This document shows, one piece after another, positions 58,901 through 64,000 of a stretch of 64,000 bases of DNA; positions within the stretch are counted from its first letter, which is position 1, and each line of letters starts with the position of its first letter. The translations under genes and the position numbers were made by a program. The notes under the pieces are model-generated. The model saw only the letters and a program-made list of their open reading frames with translations, was not told the DNA's origin and did no database searches. Origin of the DNA: Bacteroidota bacterium (lineage in GTDB: Bacteria > Bacteroidota > Bacteroidia > AKYH767-A > OLB10); assembly GCA_016713445.1 (NCBI GenBank), contig JADJPB010000001.1, positions 310,001 through 374,000 of the forward strand. Direction: 5' to 3'.

Positions 58901-60495
58901 ACACTGGATCTGTCTTTAACGGCACTGTGAATGCGAGTTTCCCACAAATGTTTTTGAATGGAACTTTGTTTAATGATGCCGTTTCATTGGAGAAAAATGG
59001 TGCTGGGAATAATACTTCAGTAGGAGGAAATGTGTTTAATGGAAATGCTACAATTGTAAATAATAGTACATCAACTTTTACACTCGCAAATAATTTTGCG
59101 GATGACTTTAATGAAAATGTGGTTTTTTCACAAAACAATACGGGAATTTTATATCCTGCCTATAATGCTGCCTGTACTTTCGCAGGTGATATTACTGTGA
59201 ATGGAAGTGCTGCTTCTTTAACAATGGCGAATATGTCCAATGGTGGAGTCGTATTTGATGGAAATGCCTTGCAACGTTTATTTGGATTGCCTTCGATGGC
59301 CCTTACGATTCGACGACTGGAAATGAATAATACTAGCGATGGGCTCCAATTGAATATTCCAGTGACAGTAAGTAATGCGTTAACTTTAAATACAGGTGTA
59401 ATAAAAACTTCATCTGCTAGTAAATTATCGATTGGTACCAGTGTGACAAATGTATTGGGAGTTTCTGATGCAAGTTATGTGGAAGGCCCGGTCGAGAAAG
59501 TCGGAAATGCTGCATTCACTTTTCCGACAGGAATGGGTGGCTTATATCGTCCAATAGGAATGACTGCGCCAGTTGCTGCTTCCGATCGTTTTACAGCCGA
59601 ATATTTCACTGCCAATCCGAATGCATCTTATCCCATTGCGAATAAAGAATCTTCATTGTATGCTGTAAGTAGATGCGAGTATTGGTCGTTCGTGCGAAAT
59701 GCAGGGACAGCAAATGTTCGTATGGTGATGTCATGGCGCGATCCTGTGAGTTGCGAAATTACAAATATTAATGATTTGCGTGTTGCTCGATGGGATACAA
59801 CCGCATCACAATGGAAAGATCTTGGAAATGGAAGTGTGACCGGAAATACAATAGGTGGGACGATTACTTCTAATTTAGGTGCCGCTCCGTATTCTATTTT
59901 TGCCTTGGGGAGTAGTAGTGCTGCGAACTCTTTGCCTGCTGAACTCATTAGTTTCTCAGCAGTGAAGGAGGGAAATGCTGCCCTTTTGAAATGGGCTACA
60001 GCTTCTGAAAAAAATAACGATTACTTCACAGTTGAGAAAAGCCAGAATAACTATGATTTTGTGGAAGTAGGAAGAGTGAATGGGTATGGCAACTCAAGTA
60101 CAAAACGAGAGTATCAATTCATCGATGATAATCCATTCAATGGAACATCGTACTATCGTTTGCGTCAAACGGATTTTAATGGTGCCTTTGAAATATTCCG
60201 ACCAGTGATGTTGAATTTTGAAGGTGCGTTGGATGAATTTAAAATTTCAAGTGTAGGACCGAATCCATTCGTAAATGAGTTGCGTGTAAATTTATTTTCG
60301 CCAGCAGATGTGAATGCAGATATAATAATTTATAATTCGATTGGCAATACTTCCTACCGCCAACAAGTTGCATTAAATACTGGTTCCAATGGAATCGATA
60401 TCACTTTGGATAGAGAATTACCGCCTGGAATTTACTTCCTGAAATTGTCAACCGCTGATAAAACGACCGAACCGTTTAAGCTTATTCGTAAATAG
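55936..60495 (+). CDS. Very large T9SS surface protein with about 161-residue tandem repeats (frameshifted at the 5' end)
   Basis: About 1500 residues. The 5' part (ATG 55936) encodes a basic leader and hydrophobic segment (RYIIAGSVLSVFGFFA) and then SWNGSSDSLWTNASNW, but with several frameshifts up to about 57120; from 57127 it is uninterrupted for 1122 residues. Six repeats of about 485 bases each contain GxGYLLLSNSTNDVF, IIYVAHRGTNTQFNG, GGVRF and LAAGKTI. A region with TFPTGMGGLYRPIG and a domain SFSAVKEGNAALLKW lead to the T9SS sorting domain (SVGPNPFVNELRVNL to the end). The repeats probably form a beta-solenoid. Function unknown; surface adhesion or matrix building is inferred. Confidence 0.85.
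56690..59280 (+). repeat. Six tandem units of about 485 bases (within the surface protein gene)
   Basis: Equivalent positions of the IIY.AHRG...FNG segment occur near 56700, 57185, 57670, 58155, 58640 and 59130. Each unit has an N-rich GGN.FN..  start, a TGYL..SN..DVF segment, a GGIRFG segment, an LA.GK.I segment and a LGPxxxFNG segment. The last unit is shortened. Confidence 0.82.
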
Positions 60496-60580
60496 AAGCG
60501 AAATAGCAAGAATTGATTCTTCTGGGAACAGAGTTGGATCGAACGACATCTAAGATTATTAAATCTTAGTCACATTTAAA

Positions 60581-60620
60581 TTCAATAAAAAACGCTGCGA
60601 ACGCAGCGTTTTTTATTGAA
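60581..60620. terminator. Bidirectional rho-independent terminator
   Basis: A perfect 40-base palindromic hairpin: an 18-bp stem with loop GAAC, core AACGCTGC/GCAGCGTT, and A/T-run arms on both sides. It lies between the convergent surface protein and moxR genes. The remaining 98 bases to moxR are A/C-rich simple sequence. Confidence 0.92.
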
Positions 60621-60718
60621 TAGATTGAGGCGAGCGCTGCGGCTTCTTCTCGCTTCTGGAATAACATCTAACCACCAAAAACCAAAAACTAAAAACCAAC
60701 ATCTAACCTCAAATAAAA

Positions 60719-61689
60719 CTATCGAATCAACTCCTCAATAATTTTCTCGACACTAATTCCTTCCGCTTCCGCTTTAAAGTTTTTCACGATACGATGTCTT
60801 AAAATAGCAGGTGCAATGGCTTTAACGTCTTCAATATCGGGAGAGTATTTCCCGTTCAATACAGCATTGCATTTTGCTCCTACCACTAAGAATTGAGAAG
60901 CACGTGGACCTGCACCCCAATTTAAATATTCATTCGCAATCGAGGCTGCATGTGCAGTGTTTGGACGAGTTTTGGCAGATAGAGAAACTGCATACTGCAT
61001 TACGTTATCCGGAACCGGAATTCGACGGATGAGTTGTTGAAAATAACTTATCTCTTCTCCTGTGAGTATGGTATTTAAGGTAGGAGAATAATTACTGGTT
61101 GTGTTTTTTACGACGAGCAATTCTTCTTCTAAACTTGGGTAATCGAGCATAACATTAAACATGAAACGGTCAAGTTGTGCTTCAGGTAATGGATAAGTTC
61201 CTTCTTGTTCAATAGGATTTTGAGTGGCCAATACGAAGAAGGGCTTAGGCAATTCATATCGATTTCCAGCTGCAGTTACTGCTCGTTCTTGCATGGCTTC
61301 CAATAGGGCTGCTTGCGTCTTGGGCGGAGTTCTATTGATCTCATCGGCAAGAATGATATTCGCAAACAGAGGACCTTTTACAAAGCGAAAATGACGGTTT
61401 TCGTCGAGGATTTCAGTTCCAATAATATCACTCGGCATTAAATCCGGAGTGAATTGAATGCGATTATAACTCAATCCTAAAACTTGGGCTATGGTATTTA
61501 CCAATAAAGTTTTGCCAGTCCTGGAACACCTACTAATAAGCAGTGACCATTACTAAAAATAGAAATAAGGGAGTCTTTTACCACCTGATCTTGTCCGATG
61601 ATAACTTTTCCAATTTCGTTTCTTAACTGTTGATAGGCATCCCGTAAACCATCTACGGCTTCGACGTCTGAATTGTATTTTTGGTTCAT
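60719..61689 (-). CDS. MoxR-family AAA+ ATPase (one frameshift)
   Basis: 323 residues after repair. MoxR ATPases act as chaperones for maturation of protein complexes, usually with vWA-domain partners. The Walker A region VGVPGLAKTLLVNTIA is recovered when one A is added to the four-base run at 61510-61513. Walker B is ANIILADEINRTPPKTQAALLEAMQE, sensor 1 ATQNPIEQEGTYPLPEAQLDRF, and the lid domain follows to EKIIEELIR. The start MNQKYNSDVEAV at 61689 overlaps the SurA-like gene stop (ATGA). Confidence 0.93.
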
Positions 61690-63080
61690 AGTTGTTTTGT
61701 AAAAGTATTTATTGGTGGACCCAATCTTTTTATGATAGGACAGGTATTGTAGTCTTCCCCAATTCGTATATACGTTGTCAATTTCTTTTTGTTTCTCCAT
61801 TGCTCTAAAACAGTGTTTTGTTTATCGCTCAATGCTAATTCCTGGAGTTTTTGATAGTCATCTTTCAAATTTAAACGATGTGGTTCTGTTCTTGATTTAA
61901 GGAAAAGTATTCTAAATCCTTGCCCACCTTCACGTGTAGTAGTAGAAATCGGATTGGAATATTCGCCAACCTTCATTTTGTCGAGCTGAAATAAAATCAC
62001 TGGATCCACCATGTCAGCTTCGAAATGTGAAGATCCGGTAGCAGGATTTACGACTAATCCACCATTGAGTTTGGTGTCCTTATCGTCTGAGTATTTTTCG
62101 GCAGCTGCTGAAAATGTCATTGCTCCAGTTCTTAATTTTGAAACTAAAGTGTCCATCTCTATTTGAGTACGCACTACATCTTCGTTGGTTACTTTTACAG
62201 GAATGAGGATATGTCGAACATTTATTTTTTCACCTCTCCTTTCAATCAGTTGCACAATATGAAAACCAAATTGTGTTTCTACTACTGGCGAAACATCCAC
62301 TACATTTTTGAGTCGAAAAGCAGCCGCTTCAAATTCAGGAACGAGATCGCCACGATTTACAAAACCCAATTCACCATTTTGCTTAGCACTTTCTTTATCT
62401 TGCGAGTAGAGTAGGGCAAGAGTTCCAAAATCTTCGCCTGCCAGAATACGATTTCTCAATGTGGTGATTTGCTCTTTTGCTTTTGCTTTTTCGTCTTCAC
62501 CAACGGGTACGTTTCTCAGAATTTGAGAATATTCTACTTCTGCATTGATTAACGGCAAGCTGTCTTTGGGAATATTTTCGAAAAATGCTTTTACATCGGA
62601 TGGATTTGCATTCACTTGGCTTGTCACTTTACTCTGCATTTGTTGCGACACTAATTGATCTTTGATCATAGGTCGAAATTCTTCCTTTAGTTGTGCAATT
62701 GATTTCCCATAATACTTCTCTAGTTTTTCGGCAGAGCCGATCTGTGAAATATAGTAGGCCATGTTTTGGTTGATTTTTTGCTTCACTTGATCATCCGTTA
62801 CCGTTACACTGTCTATGGCTGCTTGATGTAACAAAAGTTTGTTCAATAGGAGTTGATCGATGATTCTGCATCGTAATTCTTCTTCACCCAATGTTGTTTG
62901 TGAGAGGTATTGCTGAAATTGAGTTTCAATATCAGAAAGTAGAATGATGTGATTCCCAACTACAGCAGCCACTTTGTCGACCACGAGTTCATCTTTAGGC
63001 TGAGCCTTTAACGTCATGCTACAAAGGAGTAAGCAAAAACTAATTAATCCAATTTTCAATTTCTTTGTTTTGTAGTGCAT
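61686..63080 (-). CDS. SurA-like periplasmic peptidyl-prolyl isomerase/chaperone
   Basis: 464 residues, intact. The signal peptide ends LKAQ. A SurA N-terminal domain (VDKVAAVVGNHIILLSDIETQFQQY) is followed by two parvulin (PpiC) domains, about residues 180-285 (SQDKESAKQNGELGFVNRGDLV) and 285-395 (YSDDKDTKLNGG). SurA proteins carry outer-membrane beta-barrel proteins across the periplasm. It overlaps the preceding lipoprotein gene by 41 bases and moxR by 4 bases, so all three are one translation-coupled unit. Confidence 0.93.
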   Translation of the reverse strand: MHYKTKKLKIGLISFCLLLCSMTLKAQPKDELVVDKVAAVVGNHIILLSDIETQFQQYLSQTTLGEEELRCRIIDQLLLNKLLLHQAAIDSVTVTDDQVKQKINQNMAYYISQIGSAEKLEKYYGKSIAQLKEEFRPMIKDQLVSQQMQSKVTSQVNANPSDVKAFFENIPKDSLPLINAEVEYSQILRNVPVGEDEKAKAKEQITTLRNRILAGEDFGTLALLYSQDKESAKQNGELGFVNRGDLVPEFEAAAFRLKNVVDVSPVVETQFGFHIVQLIERRGEKINVRHILIPVKVTNEDVVRTQIEMDTLVSKLRTGAMTFSAAAEKYSDDKDTKLNGGLVVNPATGSSHFEADMVDPVILFQLDKMKVGEYSNPISTTTREGGQGFRILFLKSRTEPHRLNLKDDYQKLQELALSDKQNTVLEQWRNKKKLTTYIRIGEDYNTCPIIKRLGPPINTFTKQL

Positions 63081-63898
63081 CTTGATAAGCGTCTTTTTCC
63101 ATTTCTCGGATTAATTCCAACTTGCGATTGTTGATGATGAGATTCCACATATTATCTCGCTCAAAGTTCAACGGAGATAAGCTTTCTTTTATTTTGAACC
63201 CTTTAATATTTACAAAAAATATATTTGAAGAGTCTGGAATTTCGATGAATCGATTATTTTTTAGGTATTGCTCTTGATCATAAGTTTTAATGGGGATTTT
63301 CTTGAGCAAATCATCAAAAAGAATCCATTCTTCATCATTAAAATAATAGTCAGTGGCGTATTGGTAGCAATATTCTTCCAGTAATTTTCGGTCTTTAGTA
63401 TTTGTACTTTTAAACCAAGCTTTTACTTTCGGAAGTTTAGGTGCTGATTTTGGTAGCTTGAAATAAAGTACCTGCAGTATATTATTTTTTAACTGGAAGT
63501 TGTTTTGGTTTTCTTGGTAGTATTTCTCAATTTCCTGGCTGCTGATGGAAGTGTCGAGCTTTTGATTGATTAATTCACTCTCGTAAATGTACGTGATTAA
63601 TGAATTTCTGTATTCTTCAAGTTTTTTATCTACATTTTTTCTTTCATCATCCAAATTATCTTCGGCACGTTTAAGAACTGATTGTTGTTGAATCCAATTG
63701 TGAACAAATGAACGTATGATGGTAAGACTATCATTTTTTGGTGCGCCTTTCGGTACTACGTTTCGAATATCTGCAACATATAAGTATTTATCGTAAACAC
63801 GGGCAATCACTCTTTCAGATGCATCTGAATTAACAGTTTTCTTTTTACATCCGTTAAAAGTCAAAAAAGAGCAAGCAGCCGCAAATCACTGCGAGCAT
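63040..63898 (-). CDS. Lipoprotein related to SurA/PpiC chaperones (one frameshift in the signal peptide)
   Basis: About 285 residues. As written, the frame begins after the signal region, but the ATG at 63898 starts a hydrophobic leader that becomes a good lipobox (LTFNGC followed by KKK) when one base is removed from the A run at 63863-63868. The body is charged and helical, with a SurA-N-like start (RVIARVYDKYLYVADIRNVVP) and QEIEKYYQENQNNFQLKNNILQVLYFKL typical of the PpiC chaperone region, but no clear parvulin active site. It probably assists SurA-like folding at the inner or outer membrane. It overlaps the next gene by 41 bases. Confidence 0.8.
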
Positions 63899-63950
63899 AC
63901 GTTGCTCTTTTCGAATGAATATAACTTTATTCAACAATTACACATTTAAA

Positions 63951-64000
63951 TTATTTCCACATGGATTCTAAAACTTCAGTATTTACTTTTACACTGTATT
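63951..64000 (-). CDS. C-terminal end of a gene cut by the right edge
   Basis: On the minus strand the frame encodes YSVKVNTEVLESMWK and then a TAA stop (63951-63953). It lies 52 bases upstream of the chaperone lipoprotein gene and in the same direction. Fifteen residues are too few to name a family. Confidence 0.45.
   Translation of the reverse strand, partial: YSVKVNTEVLESMWK

Noticed and set aside
58182..59948. Minus-strand frames of 95-156 residues inside the large surface protein gene
   Set aside because: They are shadows of the repeat-rich plus-strand frame, Pro/Phe-rich as expected from reading Gly/Asn repeats backwards.

Overview
The window is AT-rich DNA from a member of the Bacteroidota, probably an uncultured environmental lineage. 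Four large secreted proteins end in type IX secretion (T9SS) sorting domains, several genes are preceded by the Bacteroidota promoter box TAnnTTTG, ribosome-binding sites are weak, and the gene content is typical (SprB-type repeats, large PIG-L deacetylase, SurA/MoxR cluster, four-TM FtsK).

Layout. 1-2308: ftsK (minus, cut by the left edge). 2471-9253: a sulfide-oxidation module: Crp/Fnr regulator, TSUP exporter, two copies of a persulfide-dioxygenase-like MBL/rhodanese protein (the first frameshifted), a rhodanese and a type II sulfide:quinone reductase. A palindromic repeat and a pyrimidine-rich tract lie between the two dioxygenase copies. 9544-16219: SlyD-type isomerase, serine beta-lactamase-like protein, DNA glycosylase, rRNA m5C methyltransferase, MFS transporter, DUF2911 protein and a lipoprotein. 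16287-20560: a tightly overlapped unit of PIG-L deacetylase, 36-residue membrane protein and Na+/solute symporter. 20856-26790: two T9SS proteins, an Omp28-like protein and a double metallophosphatase. 26819-41387: one long co-directional run with most of the molybdenum cofactor pathway (moaA, moeA, mobA, moaD, moeB, moaE, moaCB), formate-tetrahydrofolate ligase, FdhD, an NAD-type formate dehydrogenase (NuoE/NuoF fusion plus FdsA-like catalytic subunit), a second TSUP exporter and a di-iron hydroxylase. 41685-50314: a THUMP methyltransferase, an FG-GAP repeat protein and a lectin/SprB-repeat adhesin. 50552-64000: two ORF6N proteins, mnmE, a YdcF-like protein, trxB, a huge tandem-repeat surface protein, moxR and SurA-like chaperones.

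How the parts work together. Sulfide would be oxidised by the quinone reductase to persulfide, then by the dioxygenase to sulfite, with rhodanese and TSUP handling the products. In the second module the cofactor genes supply the molybdopterin of the formate dehydrogenase; formate can be oxidised for NADH or loaded onto tetrahydrofolate. Both modules suggest use of reduced inorganic or C1 electron donors.

Sequence quality matters here. About twenty genes are interrupted, almost always by a single-base change in an A or T run, and restoring that base gives a full-length, family-typical protein. I therefore annotate whole loci and give the break points. No tRNA, rRNA or CRISPR array was seen. 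The most unusual protein is the T9SS phosphatase at 23106-26790, in which one phosphatase domain has lost every metal-binding motif while the next keeps them.
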